Shown: positions 53,690 through 62,294, numbered from the stretch's first letter. The stretch is DNA of 64,000 bases from Paracoccaceae bacterium (GCA_020637675.1 JACKKD010000001.1:372001-436000), one strand, 5' to 3'. Numbers and translations are program-made. The notes: generated by a model not told the origin, from the sequence alone.

Positions 53690-54868
53690 ATGACCATCCA
53701 CGTCGGCATCGACGGAAGTGCTTGGGACAATGAGCGCGGTTTCGGACGGTTCACGCGCAGCCTCGTCGCGGCGCTCGCATCGCGGCGCTCGGGCTTTCGC
53801 TACACGCTCGTCTGCGACCGCCCGCCGGAACGGCCGGTTCCCGCCGGCGTGGCCACGCGCGTCGCCGGCGCCAGACGCTCGATGGCCGAAGCTTCCTCCG
53901 GCAAGGGCGCGCGCGGGTCGAGCGACATGCTCACCCTCTCGCGGGCGGCGGCCGGACTTGGCGCCGACCTCCTCTTCTGGCCGGCGAGCTATTCCTTCTA
54001 CCCGGTCCTCTCGCGCGTGCCGAAGCTCGTCTGCATCCACGACACGATCCCCGAGCGCTTCCCCGAGCTGATCTTTCCCACCCGCCGCAATTTCCGCCTC
54101 TGGCAGGCGAAAAGCTGGCTCGCCCGGGCGCAGGCGCGGCGCATCCTCACGGTCTCGGAAGCCTCTGCCCGCGACATCGCCGAAATGCTCCACGTCGCCC
54201 GCGACAGGATCGACGTGACGACCGAGGGCGCCGACGCGAGCTTCCGGCCGCTGACCGACCCCGCGCGCCTCGCCCGCGCGCGCGCGCGCCACGGGATCGC
54301 GCCAGAGGACCGCGTGCTGACCTACGTCGGCGGCTTCAACCGCCACAAGAACGTGCTGCGCCTGATCGAGGCAATGCCCCGGATTCTTGCAGCATGCCCC
54401 GATGCCCGGCTGGTCATCGTCGGCCGCACGACCGGTGCGCGGTTCTGGGACAATGTCGACGACCTCAAGGCCGGGGCATCGAAGGATGCGCGCGCCTCGG
54501 AACGGATCAGCTTCACCGGCGAGGTTTCCGATGCCGACATGGCGGAACTTCTCGCGGCCTCGGAGGCGCTCGTCTTCCCTTCTCTCTGGGAAGGCTTCGG
54601 CCTGCCGGCGGTCGAGGCGATGTACTGCGGCACGCCCGTCCTCGCCTCCAACCGCGGCTCGCTGCCCGAGGTCGTCGGCGGTGCGGGGCTTTTCTTCGAC
54701 CCCGAGCGGACAGAAGATCTCGCGGGGGCGGCAATCCGGCTCCTTGGCGAACCGGGCCTGCGCGCGTTTCTGGGCAGGGCCGCCGAAGAGCGCGCGGTTC
54801 GCTTTACCTGGGAGAGCAGCGCAGAACTGACGGAACAGTCCTTCCTGAGGACGCTCGGCCGCGCCTGA
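53690..54868 (+). CDS. Family 4 glycosyltransferase
   Basis: GT-B fold transferase of 392 residues. It starts MTIHVGIDGSAWDNERGFGR (ATG 53690, AGGG upstream). Later blocks are LVCIHDTIPERFPEL, TYVGGFNRHKNVLRLIEAMP and the donor-binding SLWEGFGLPAVEAMYCGTPV with CGTPVLASNRGSLPEV. Similar to mannosyl/rhamnosyltransferases of polysaccharide clusters. Its stop is 3 bases before that of the convergent DUF808 gene. Confidence 0.9.
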   Translation: MTIHVGIDGSAWDNERGFGRFTRSLVAALASRRSGFRYTLVCDRPPERPVPAGVATRVAGARRSMAEASSGKGARGSSDMLTLSRAAAGLGADLLFWPASYSFYPVLSRVPKLVCIHDTIPERFPELIFPTRRNFRLWQAKSWLARAQARRILTVSEASARDIAEMLHVARDRIDVTTEGADASFRPLTDPARLARARARHGIAPEDRVLTYVGGFNRHKNVLRLIEAMPRILAACPDARLVIVGRTTGARFWDNVDDLKAGASKDARASERISFTGEVSDADMAELLAASEALVFPSLWEGFGLPAVEAMYCGTPVLASNRGSLPEVVGGAGLFFDPERTEDLAGAAIRLLGEPGLRAFLGRAAEERAVRFTWESSAELTEQSFLRTLGRA

Positions 54869-54871
54869 TGC

Positions 54872-55825
54872 TCAGTGCGAGGCGCCGAACAGCGGCGCGA
54901 TCACGCGGGTGGCGACCGGAACGAGGGCCATTCCCAGCGCCAGCCCGAAGAGACCGTCGAGCGTCGCCGTCACGAGCCAGCCGAGGAAGCCTGCGAAGCC
55001 GCCCTCGACGCGGTGGGCCACGGCCTCCGCCACATGATGAATCTGGTCGTAGAGCCAGGGCCAGCCCAGAACCTCCATCCCGTGAATGATGATGGAACCG
55101 CCGACCCAGAGCATGGCGAGCGTGCCCACCGTGGACAGGAGCGCCATGAGCTTCGGCATCCCCTTCACGAGCCCGGTGCCGACGCCACGGCCGAAACCAG
55201 TCCGCGCCGTGGCCGCGGTATATAGCCCGATGTCGTCCATCTTCACGATGAGCGCCACGGCACCATAGACCGCAACCGTGATGCCGACGCCGACGACCGC
55301 GAGCGTCAGCGCCTCCATCCACCAGGTTCCCCCCGGAATGGCGGCGAGCGCGATGGTCATGATCTCCGCCGAGAGAATGAAATCGGTCTTGATCGCGCCC
55401 CGCACGCGCTCCTCCTCAAGGTGCGCGGGGTCCTTCACGTCGAGATCGGCCTCGACCTCGGCATCGGCGTGCGGGAAGAGCCTGTGGAAGACCTTCTCGG
55501 CGCCCTCGAAGCAGAGATAGGCGCCGCCGATCATCAGGAGCGGGGTCACGAGCCAGGGCGCGAAGGCGTTGAGCAGCAGTGCCGCCGGCAGGAGGATCAC
55601 GAGCTTGTTGAAGAGCGAGCCCTTCGTGATCTTCCAGATGATCGGCAGTTCGCGCTTTGCCTCGAAGCCGTGGACGTATTTCGGCGTCACCGCCGCATCG
55701 TCGATGACGACGCCCGCAGCCTTCGACCCGGCCTTGGCGGCCATCCCCGCCACGTCGTCCACGCTCGCCGCCGCGACCTTCGCGATGGCGGCCACGTCGT
55801 CGAGTAGTGCGAGAAGTCCGCTCAT
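54872..55825 (-). CDS. DUF808-family inner-membrane protein (YedI type)
   Basis: Integral membrane protein of 317 residues. The N-terminus MSGLLALLDDVAAIAKVAAA, followed by SVDDVAGMAAKAG and VIDDAAVTPKYVHGF, is the DUF808 hallmark, with several later hydrophobic segments (LVILLPAALLLNAFAPWLV and others). No biochemical role is established for the family that I know of. ATG 55825. Divergent from gap, with a 261-bp gap holding two operator-like sites. Confidence 0.88.
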   Translation of the reverse strand: MSGLLALLDDVAAIAKVAAASVDDVAGMAAKAGSKAAGVVIDDAAVTPKYVHGFEAKRELPIIWKITKGSLFNKLVILLPAALLLNAFAPWLVTPLLMIGGAYLCFEGAEKVFHRLFPHADAEVEADLDVKDPAHLEEERVRGAIKTDFILSAEIMTIALAAIPGGTWWMEALTLAVVGVGITVAVYGAVALIVKMDDIGLYTAATARTGFGRGVGTGLVKGMPKLMALLSTVGTLAMLWVGGSIIIHGMEVLGWPWLYDQIHHVAEAVAHRVEGGFAGFLGWLVTATLDGLFGLALGMALVPVATRVIAPLFGASH

Positions 55826-55947
55826 CCGCCTGTCCCGTCCGCCCCGCCTGTCCGGTCCGCCTTTGCCACGCGTCCTGCCGATGCAACGCCCAACCGGGTG
55901 CGCCGGTTTCCGCCACAGTTGCGTCGCCTTCGCCGGATTGTGAAGCC

Positions 55948-55981
55948 TGTTTTCGCTAACACCGCCACGTTTCCGCTAACA
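55948..55981. promoter_or_regulatory. Two degenerate LacI-type operator sites before the first gap gene
   Basis: TGTTTTCGCTAACA (55948-55961) and CGTTTCCGCTAACA (55968-55981) match TGTTAGCGCTAACA at 12 and 11 of 14 positions and are spaced 20 bp apart. Each keeps the right half CGCTAACA intact and loses part of the left half. They lie 106-139 bases before the start of gap, further upstream than the zwf and gap2 sites, which would suit activation rather than repression. Confidence 0.55.
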
Positions 55982-56086
55982 TGTTGAAAGAACGGGTTTT
56001 ACTGGGTTTCCTCGTTTGCTATGGCGAAATCAGACTCGCGCACCGGCCCGCGCATGCGGCGTGGACCCGACACAGGAGAGCAGGAC

Positions 56087-57091
56087 ATGACCGTCACCAT
56101 CGGCATCAACGGTTTCGGCCGCATCGGGCGCTGCACCCTTGCCCACATCGCCGAGGCGGCGCGCAATGACGTCCAGGTCGTCAGGATCAACGCGACGGGG
56201 CCGATCGAGACGAATGCACACCTCCTCAAATACGACAGCGTCCATGGCCGCTTCGGCGGGCCGGTGAAGGTCGCCGGCAACACGCTCGACCTCGGCCGCG
56301 GGCCGATCGAGGTGATGTCCACCTACAACCCCGAGGAACTGGACTGGGACGGCGTGGACGTGGTGCTCGAATGCACCGGCAAGTTCAACGACCGCGCCAA
56401 GGCGGCGGTCCATCTCTCGCGCGGCGCCAAGCGTGTGCTCGTCTCCGCCCCGGCGAAGAACGCCGACAAGACGGTGGTCTACGGCGTCAACCATCGGGAG
56501 CTGAAATCCGAGCATCTCGTCGTCTCGAACGGCTCCTGCACGACGAACTGCCTCGCCCCCCTCGCCAAGGTGCTGAACGACAAGATCGGCATCGAGAGCG
56601 GCATCATGACGACGATCCATTCCTACACCGGCGACCAGCCGACGCTCGACCGCCGGCACAAGGACCTTTACCGCGCCCGCGCCGCCGCGATGGCGATGAT
56701 CCCGACCTCGACCGGGGCCGCGAAGGCGCTGGGCGAGGTGCTGCCGGAACTTGCCGGCAAGCTCGACGGAACCGCGATCCGGGTGCCGACGCCGAACGTC
56801 TCGGCGGTGGACCTGACCTTCGTCGCCGGCCGCGACGTGACGGTCGCAGACGTCAACGAAGTGGTAAGGGAAGCCGCGGCAGGATACATGGGCATGGTGC
56901 TGGCCTACGATCCCGAACCGAAGGTTTCGATCGACTTCAACCACACGCCCTATTCCTCTATCTTCGCGCCAGACCAGACCAAGGTGGTGGGCAAACGCAC
57001 GGTGCGCGTGCTCGCCTGGTACGACAACGAATGGGGCTTCTCCTGCCGGATGGCCGACGTGGCCGGTGCGATGGGGCGGCTCCTGCAATAG
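56087..57091 (+). CDS. gap: Glyceraldehyde-3-phosphate dehydrogenase, type I (first copy)
   Basis: Phosphorylating GAPDH of 334 residues. The dinucleotide motif INGFGRIGR is at residues 7-15, catalytic C151 in SCTTNC, and H178. The residue pair after the second strand is A36-T37 (RINATGP), lacking the Asp that selects NAD, like NADP-using GapB-type enzymes. ATG 56087 has AGGAGAG upstream. First of two gap genes in tandem. A gluconeogenic or anabolic role is inferred from the cofactor residues. Confidence 0.95.
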   Translation: MTVTIGINGFGRIGRCTLAHIAEAARNDVQVVRINATGPIETNAHLLKYDSVHGRFGGPVKVAGNTLDLGRGPIEVMSTYNPEELDWDGVDVVLECTGKFNDRAKAAVHLSRGAKRVLVSAPAKNADKTVVYGVNHRELKSEHLVVSNGSCTTNCLAPLAKVLNDKIGIESGIMTTIHSYTGDQPTLDRRHKDLYRARAAAMAMIPTSTGAAKALGEVLPELAGKLDGTAIRVPTPNVSAVDLTFVAGRDVTVADVNEVVREAAAGYMGMVLAYDPEPKVSIDFNHTPYSSIFAPDQTKVVGKRTVRVLAWYDNEWGFSCRMADVAGAMGRLLQ

Positions 57092-57099
57092 GAGCCCCG

Positions 57100-57117
57100 G
57101 GGGGCGCCCGCGCCCCC
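57100..57117 (+). terminator. GC-rich hairpin after the first gap gene
   Basis: GGGGGCG (57100-57106) and CGCCCCC (57111-57117) form a perfect 7-bp stem with a 4-base loop just after the gap stop and before the small membrane gene. No T-run follows; it may lower read-through or stabilise the gap message. Confidence 0.4.
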
Positions 57118-57121
57118 GCCC

Positions 57122-57265
57122 ATGACCACCCGGATCGCGCTTTTCCTTGTCGTCCTGATCGTGCTTTTCTTCGTCGTCGATGCGCTGTGGCTGCACCTCG
57201 GCGCGCCGCTCTTCCTTGCCCGCAAGTTCGCCGATTTCGTCGAATGGCTCGCCTTCTGGCGATGA
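57122..57265 (+). CDS. Small membrane protein of 47 residues between the gap genes
   Basis: ATG 57122 to TGA 57265 encodes MTTRIALFLVVLIVLFFVVD, then ALWLHLGAPLFLARKFADFV and EWLAFWR. One strong transmembrane helix fills residues 5-20, with a short amphipathic, aromatic C-terminus. It lies between two related gap genes. No clear Shine-Dalgarno; it may be translated by coupling or re-initiation. Function unknown. Confidence 0.6.
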   Translation: MTTRIALFLVVLIVLFFVVDALWLHLGAPLFLARKFADFVEWLAFWR

Positions 57266-57304
57266 GGCCGCTACTCTGCCGTTGACGTCGCACCGGTTTT
57301 CTGG

Positions 57305-57318
57305 TGTTAGCGCTAACG
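57305..57318. promoter_or_regulatory. LacI-type palindromic operator before the second gap gene
   Basis: TGTTAGCGCTAACG, identical to the 14-mer before zwf, lies 30 bases upstream of the gap2 ATG. The core TTAGCGCTAA (57307-57316) is a perfect palindrome. Its closeness to the start suggests repression. Shared control of zwf and gap2 would link glucose 6-phosphate oxidation to lower glycolysis. Confidence 0.75.
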
Positions 57319-57347
57319 CAACTGCAGCCCCGCACGGGAGGATGGCG

Positions 57348-58349
57348 ATGACAGTCAAGGTGGCGATCAACGGGTTCGGGCGCATCGGGCGGAACGTGCT
57401 CCGTGCGATCGTGGAAAGCGGGCGGCGCGACATCGAGGTCGTGGCGATCAACGACCTTGGCCCGGTGGAAACGAACGCGCATCTTCTGCGCTTCGACAGC
57501 GTCCACGGCCGCTTCCCCGCCGAGGTGACGACGAGCGCGACGACGATCGACGTCGGCCGCGGGCCCATCGAGGTCAGCGCGATCCGCAATCCCGCCGAGT
57601 TGCCATGGGCCCACATCGACGTGGTCATGGAATGCACCGGCATCTTCACCGACCGCGACAAGGCTGCCATCCATCTGGAGAACGGCGCCTCGCGCGTCCT
57701 GGTCTCCGCGCCCTCGAAGGGCGCGGACAAGACCATCGTCTACGGCGTCAACCACCGGAGCCTGACGAAGGACGACCTCGTCGTCTCCAACGCCTCCTGC
57801 ACCACGAACTGCCTCTCGCCCGTCGCCGCCGTCCTCCACGCGGCAGTGGGGATCACGCGCGGCTTCATGACCACGATCCACAGCTACACCGGCGACCAGC
57901 CGACCCTCGACACGATGCACAAGGACCTCTACCGGGCCCGGGCGGCGGCGCTCTCCATGATCCCGACTTCCACCGGCGCGGCGAAGGCCGTCGGCCTCGT
58001 CCTGCCGGAACTGAACGGCAGGCTCGACGGGGTCGCGATCCGGGTGCCGACGCCCAATGTCTCGGTCGTGGACCTGGTCTTTGAAGCCGCGCGCGAAACC
58101 TCGGTCGATGAGATCAACGCCGCCATAAAGGCTGCCGCCCAAGGCCATCTGAGGGGCATCCTAGGCTTCACCGAGCGGCCCAACGTGTCGTCGGACTTCA
58201 ACCACGACCCGCATTCGAGCGTTTTCCACATGGACCAGACCAAGGTCATGGATGGCCGCATGGTCCGCATTCTTTCCTGGTACGACAACGAATGGGGCTT
58301 CTCCAACCGCATGGCCGATACCGCCGTGGCGATGGGCAAGCTCATCTAG
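57348..58349 (+). CDS. gap: Glyceraldehyde-3-phosphate dehydrogenase, type I (second copy)
   Basis: Phosphorylating GAPDH of 333 residues, clearly related to the first copy. INGFGRIGR is at residues 7-15 and catalytic C151 is in ASCTTNC. Here the pair after the second strand is D36-L37 (AINDLGP), the NAD-selecting form of glycolytic enzymes. ATG 57348 has GGGAGG upstream. It has its own operator and so may be regulated apart from the first gap. Confidence 0.95.
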   Translation: MTVKVAINGFGRIGRNVLRAIVESGRRDIEVVAINDLGPVETNAHLLRFDSVHGRFPAEVTTSATTIDVGRGPIEVSAIRNPAELPWAHIDVVMECTGIFTDRDKAAIHLENGASRVLVSAPSKGADKTIVYGVNHRSLTKDDLVVSNASCTTNCLSPVAAVLHAAVGITRGFMTTIHSYTGDQPTLDTMHKDLYRARAAALSMIPTSTGAAKAVGLVLPELNGRLDGVAIRVPTPNVSVVDLVFEAARETSVDEINAAIKAAAQGHLRGILGFTERPNVSSDFNHDPHSSVFHMDQTKVMDGRMVRILSWYDNEWGFSNRMADTAVAMGKLI

Positions 58350-58402
58350 GCGCCTGGCGCCGCCATGCGCCTGGCGCAGGGCGGCATTCCCCGAACGGCG
58401 AT

Positions 58403-58416
58403 TGTTAGCGCTATCG
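58403..58416. promoter_or_regulatory. LacI-type operator-like site before the DUF1127-like gene
   Basis: TGTTAGCGCTATCG matches TGTTAGCGCTAACA at 12 of 14 positions; the left half is intact and the right half is weaker. It lies 57 bases before the small gene at 58474 and 53 bases after the gap2 stop. Confidence 0.5.
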
Positions 58417-58473
58417 CGATGACCATATTCCTCCCGACGGCGGCGCGAGGCCGCCGAAGGAAGGGAGCCGAAA

Positions 58474-58635
58474 ATGGCCATCATCGAGAAGATCCGCACC
58501 GCCGCACAGAAGCGCCGGGCCTACATCCGCACGCGCGACGAAATCGCGCGCCTCAGCCGGAGCGAGGCGCTTGACCTCGGCATCTACCCCGAGGACGCCG
58601 CCCGCATCGCCCATCAGGCCGTCTACGGCAAGTGA
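58474..58635 (+). CDS. DUF1127-like small protein of 53 residues
   Basis: ATG 58474 (AAGGGAG about 6 bases upstream) to TGA 58635 encodes MAIIEKIRTAAQKRRAYIRT, then RDEIARLSRSEALDLGIYPE and DAARIAHQAVYGK. The pattern of an arginine-rich helix, then LDLGI and a final short helix, is that of DUF1127 proteins, some of which bind RNA and affect metabolism in alphaproteobacteria. It has its own operator-like site upstream. Confidence 0.72.
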   Translation: MAIIEKIRTAAQKRRAYIRTRDEIARLSRSEALDLGIYPEDAARIAHQAVYGK

Positions 58636-58641
58636 GCCGGG

Positions 58642-59136
58642 TCAACGCACGAACCGGGCGGTGAGCGCCCGGTTGACGGCGGGCGTCACGAACTTCGAAG
58701 TGTCGCCGCCCAGCCGGGCGATTTCCTTGACGAGTTTCGAGGCGATTGCCTGGCGGCGGGCATCGGCCATGAGAAAGACGGTCTCGACGCTGTCGTCCAT
58801 CGCCCGGTTCATGCCCACCATCTGGAATTCGTACTCGAAGTCCGCGACCGCCCTGAGCCCGCGGATGATCACGCGCGCACCGACGTCGCGGGCGCAGTCG
58901 ATGAGCAGGTTCTCGAACGGGTGAACGACAATCTCGCCGCCGGTGGCCTGCGCGATCGCGCGGCATTCGTCCTCGACCATCGCCACCCGCTCCTCCAGAG
59001 TGAAGAGCGGGCCCTTGTCCCGGTTGATCGCGACGCCGATCACCAGCCGGTCGACGAGGATCATGGCGCGCTTGATGATGTCGGCATGGCCGAGCGTGAT
59101 CGGGTCGAAGGTTCCGGGATATAGACCGATGCGCAT
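58642..59136 (-). CDS. coaD: Phosphopantetheine adenylyltransferase
   Basis: Fourth step of coenzyme A synthesis, forming dephospho-CoA. The product has 164 residues, the family length. The nucleotidyltransferase motif GTFDPITLGHADII is at residues 9-22, and VIIRGLRAVADFEYEFQM and the C-terminal signature follow. ATG 59136. Convergent with the DUF1127-like gene (6 bp). Confidence 0.96.
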   Translation of the reverse strand: MRIGLYPGTFDPITLGHADIIKRAMILVDRLVIGVAINRDKGPLFTLEERVAMVEDECRAIAQATGGEIVVHPFENLLIDCARDVGARVIIRGLRAVADFEYEFQMVGMNRAMDDSVETVFLMADARRQAIASKLVKEIARLGGDTSKFVTPAVNRALTARFVR

Positions 59137-59228
59137 GATCTGGCTGTCCCCTTGCGGTTGGCGCCTTCACGCAACAATAGTGCGCAGCCGAAATCAAGGA
59201 GTTTCGCCGCAATGCGGCGCGGCGGCCA

Positions 59229-59663
59229 TCAGTTGCCCATGATCATGCCGGCCAGGGCGTCCTTTTCCATCGCGAGTTCCGCGATCCGGGCGGCCACGAC
59301 ATCGCCGATGGAGATGATCCCCACCATCTCGGCGCCCTCGATCACCGGCATGTGCCGGAACCGCCCGGCCGTCATCTTTTCCAGCACCGCGTCGGCGCTG
59401 TCGGTCGGAGCGCAGGAAATGAGATTCCGCGTCATCAGCGCATCCACCTTCTCGTCGAGGCAGACCGATCCGCGGCGGCCGAGGTCCCGCACGATGTCGC
59501 GTTCCGACAGGATGCCGAGCGGGGCCTTGCCGTCCGCCGACACCACAACCGCACCGATCCGCCGCTCGGCCAGAAGGCGGGCCGCGTCGGCAACGCGCGT
59601 GCCCGGCGGCACGGTGATCACCGTGCCCTTCGGCTTGGACCGGAGAATCTGGTGCACCTGCAT
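59229..59663 (-). CDS. CBS-domain protein
   Basis: A 144-residue protein made of two CBS modules and nothing else: about residues 15-62 (VADAARLLAERRIGAVVVSA) and 78-130 (ADAVLEKMTAGRFRHMPVIE, then GIISIGDVV). Such stand-alone pairs bind adenine nucleotides and act as energy sensors (family knowledge). The partner is unknown. ATG 59663. Confidence 0.9.
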   Translation of the reverse strand: MQVHQILRSKPKGTVITVPPGTRVADAARLLAERRIGAVVVSADGKAPLGILSERDIVRDLGRRGSVCLDEKVDALMTRNLISCAPTDSADAVLEKMTAGRFRHMPVIEGAEMVGIISIGDVVAARIAELAMEKDALAGMIMGN

Positions 59664-59723
59664 GTCAACCTCCCTAGCGATGCGGCCGCCTCGACCAAAC
59701 GTCCCCCCGGAAGCCCTGTCCTG

Positions 59724-60617
59724 TCAAGCACTTGCTTCGAGCCGTGCAAGTTCCCGGCGGACACCGACGGCGAGAAGCTCGGCGAAGCGGTTCAACCGCT
59801 CCACGCGCCGGTCGTCGGCATGGCGGATGAGGTAGAAGCTCCGCGACAGCGACAGGACGTCCGGCAGCACGCGGACGAGATCGGGCGCGGCGGGCAGCGC
59901 GAAGTCGTGGACGATGGCGACGCCGGCCCCGGCCCTCAGCCAGTTGAACTGGACCGAGACCGAGTTGGAGGCAAGCGTCACGAGCTCGAGCCCGGTTTCC
60001 GCGAGGTAGTCGAGTTCCTTGTCGAAGATGAGGTCCGGTATGTAGCCGATCATCCGGTGGCCCTTCAGGTCTGCGAGCGTCCGGATCGGCGGGTGCCGGT
60101 CGAGATAGCTGCGGGCCGCGGCGAGGTGAAGGTGATAGTCGGTGAGCCGCTGCGCCGTGAGCCGCCCGGCCGCCGGCCGGCTGACCGCAATCGCCATGTC
60201 GGCCTCGCGCTTCGACAGGTTGAAGACCCTCGGCAGGGCGATGATCTGGACCTCGAGCCCGGGGTTGTCGTCGCAGATCCGTGCCGATACCTGCGGCAGG
60301 AGGAAATTCGCCACCCCGTCCGGTGCCCCGATGCGGATCTGGCCGGAAAGCTGGCCGGGCGCGCCCCGGACCTCTTCGTTCGCCGCGGCGACGGCCTGTT
60401 CCGCCCGGATCGCGTGGACGAGGAGCCGCTGCCCCTCCTCGGTCAGCGCATAGCCCTGCGGCGAGCGCGCGAAGAGCCGCGCCGCCATCGCCTCCTCCAG
60501 CCGCGCCACGCGCCGGCCGACCGTGGCGGGGTCGAGCTTCAGCACCTTGCCCGCGGCCGAAAGGCTTTCCGTGCGCGCCACGGCAAGGAAAACGCGCAGA
60601 TCGTCCCAGTCCGTCAT
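59724..60617 (-). CDS. LysR-family transcriptional regulator, divergent from mmsA
   Basis: Regulator of 297 residues. The N-terminal helix-turn-helix is ARTESLSAAGKVLKLDPATV (about residues 14-33), with GRRVARLEEAMAARLFAR next, then an effector domain starting SGQIRIGAPDG. ATG 60617. It is transcribed away from mmsA across a 102-bp gap with two inverted repeats, so control of mmsA by a valine-derived compound is likely (inference). Confidence 0.9.
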   Translation of the reverse strand: MTDWDDLRVFLAVARTESLSAAGKVLKLDPATVGRRVARLEEAMAARLFARSPQGYALTEEGQRLLVHAIRAEQAVAAANEEVRGAPGQLSGQIRIGAPDGVANFLLPQVSARICDDNPGLEVQIIALPRVFNLSKREADMAIAVSRPAAGRLTAQRLTDYHLHLAAARSYLDRHPPIRTLADLKGHRMIGYIPDLIFDKELDYLAETGLELVTLASNSVSVQFNWLRAGAGVAIVHDFALPAAPDLVRVLPDVLSLSRSFYLIRHADDRRVERLNRFAELLAVGVRRELARLEASA

Positions 60618-60628
60618 CGCCCGCCCTA

Positions 60629-60651
60629 TTGCAGAAATGCAAAACGCATTT
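60629..60651. promoter_or_regulatory. Overlapping inverted repeats between the LysR gene and mmsA
   Basis: TTGCA (60629-60633) with TGCAA (60638-60642), and AAATGC (60635-60640) with GCATTT (60646-60651), are overlapping perfect inverted repeats in the only AT-rich stretch of this gap. The second has the form of a LysR box. A third half-site TTGCAAG follows near 60679. The TTGCA...TGCAA arrangement recurs before the acyl-CoA dehydrogenase at 63644-63660. Confidence 0.5.
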
Positions 60652-60719
60652 GGGAAACTGCCTCTTTTCCCGGCAATTTTGCAAGCCTATCCTGCACCGG
60701 AACATTTCGGGAGGACCCC

Positions 60720-62219
60720 ATGAAGGAACTGACGCACTGGATCAACGGCCGCCATGTGAAGGGCACCTCGGGCCGCTTCGCCGATGTCATGAACCCCGCC
60801 ACCGGCGAGGTGCAGGCCAGGGTGCCGCTCGCCACGGTGGCCGAGCTTGACGCCGCGGTCGCCGAGGCCGCGAAGGCCCAGGTCGCCTGGGGCGCGACGA
60901 ACCCGCAGCGCCGCGCACGCGTGATGATGAAGTTCGCCGACCTCATCAACCAGAACATGGACAAGCTCGCCGAATGCGTCAGCCGCGAGCATGGCAAGAC
61001 CCTTCCCGACGCGCGGGGCGATGTCCAGCGCGGGCTCGAGGTCGTCGAGGTCTGCATGGGCGCACCGCACCTTCTGAAGGGCGAGTATATCAACGACGGC
61101 GGCCCCGGCATCGACCTCTACTCGATGCGCCAGCCGCTCGGCGTGGTGGCGGGCATCACGCCCTTCAACTTCCCGGCCATGATCCCGCTCTGGAAGATGG
61201 CGCCGGCGCTTTCCGCCGGCAACGCGATGATCCTCAAGCCGTCCGAGCGCTGCCCCTCGACTTCGCTGATGCTGGCCGAACTCCTGAAGGAAGCCGGCCT
61301 GCCCGACGGCGTTCTCCAGGTCGTCAACGGCGACAAGGAATCGGTGGACGCGATCCTCGACAACGAGGTGATCCAGGCGGTGGGCTTCGTCGGCTCCACC
61401 CCGATCGCGCAGTACATCTACGGTCGTGCCGCCACCAACGGCAAGCGCGCACAGTGCTTCGGCGGCGCGAAGAACCACATGATCATCATGCCCGACGCGG
61501 ATCTCGACAAGGCCGCCGACGCGCTGGTCGGCGCCGGTTTCGGCGCGGCGGGCGAACGCTGCATGGCGATCTCCGTCGCCGTCCCGGTCGGCAAGAAGAC
61601 CGCCGACGCGCTGATCGAACGGCTGGTGCCGCGGATCGAGAAGCTGAAGGTCGGCCCCTACACGGCCGGTGCCGACGTGGACTACGGCCCGCTCATCACC
61701 AAGCAGGCGATGGAGCGGGTGAAGGGCCTCATCACCTCGGGGGTGGATCAGGGCGCGACTCTCGTCACCGACGGGCGGGACTTCCGGCTCCAGGGCTACG
61801 AGAACGGCTATTTCGTCGGCCCGACGCTCTTCGACAACGTCACGCCCGAGATGGACATCTACAAGCAGGAAATCTTCGGCCCGGTGCTCAGCCAGGTCCG
61901 CGCCGGGTCCTACGACGAGGCGCTGAAGCTGACGATGGACAACCCCTACGGCAACGGCACCTCGATCTTCACGGCCGACGGCGACACGGCGCGCGACTTC
62001 GCGTCCCGCGTCAATGTCGGAATGGTCGGGATCAACTTCCCGATCCCCGTGCCGCTGTCGTACTTCAGCTTCGGCGGCTGGAAGAAGTCCGCCTTCGGCG
62101 ATCTCAACCAGTACGGGCCCGACGCCTTCCGCTTCTACACCAAGACGAAGACCGTGACCGCTCGCTGGTTCTCGGGGATCAAGGAAGGCGGCGAGTTCCA
62201 CTTCAAGGCGATGGACTGA
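60720..62219 (+). CDS. mmsA: CoA-acylating methylmalonate-semialdehyde dehydrogenase
   Basis: Converts (methyl)malonate semialdehyde and CoA to propionyl- or acetyl-CoA in valine, inositol and beta-alanine breakdown. The product has 499 residues. The catalytic Cys C281 is in GAAGERCMAISV and N150 in ITPFNFPAMIPLWKMAPA; the N-terminal THWINGRHVKGTSGR is typical of MmsA. ATG 60720 has GGGAGG upstream. It ends in an intrinsic terminator. Confidence 0.95.
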   Translation: MKELTHWINGRHVKGTSGRFADVMNPATGEVQARVPLATVAELDAAVAEAAKAQVAWGATNPQRRARVMMKFADLINQNMDKLAECVSREHGKTLPDARGDVQRGLEVVEVCMGAPHLLKGEYINDGGPGIDLYSMRQPLGVVAGITPFNFPAMIPLWKMAPALSAGNAMILKPSERCPSTSLMLAELLKEAGLPDGVLQVVNGDKESVDAILDNEVIQAVGFVGSTPIAQYIYGRAATNGKRAQCFGGAKNHMIIMPDADLDKAADALVGAGFGAAGERCMAISVAVPVGKKTADALIERLVPRIEKLKVGPYTAGADVDYGPLITKQAMERVKGLITSGVDQGATLVTDGRDFRLQGYENGYFVGPTLFDNVTPEMDIYKQEIFGPVLSQVRAGSYDEALKLTMDNPYGNGTSIFTADGDTARDFASRVNVGMVGINFPIPVPLSYFSFGGWKKSAFGDLNQYGPDAFRFYTKTKTVTARWFSGIKEGGEFHFKAMD

Positions 62220-62241
62220 CGGCGCCTGACCGAAACGAAAC

Positions 62242-62267
62242 GGGGAGGGCATCGCCCTCCCCTTTTT
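62242..62267 (+). terminator. Rho-independent terminator of mmsA
   Basis: GGGGAGGGC (62242-62250) pairs perfectly with GCCCTCCCC (62254-62262), a 9-bp stem with a 3-base loop, and five T residues follow (62263-62267). It lies 23 bases after the mmsA stop and is the clearest intrinsic terminator in the window. Confidence 0.9.
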
Positions 62268-62294
62268 CGTTGCGATGGTGACGTGCGGTCGCGG

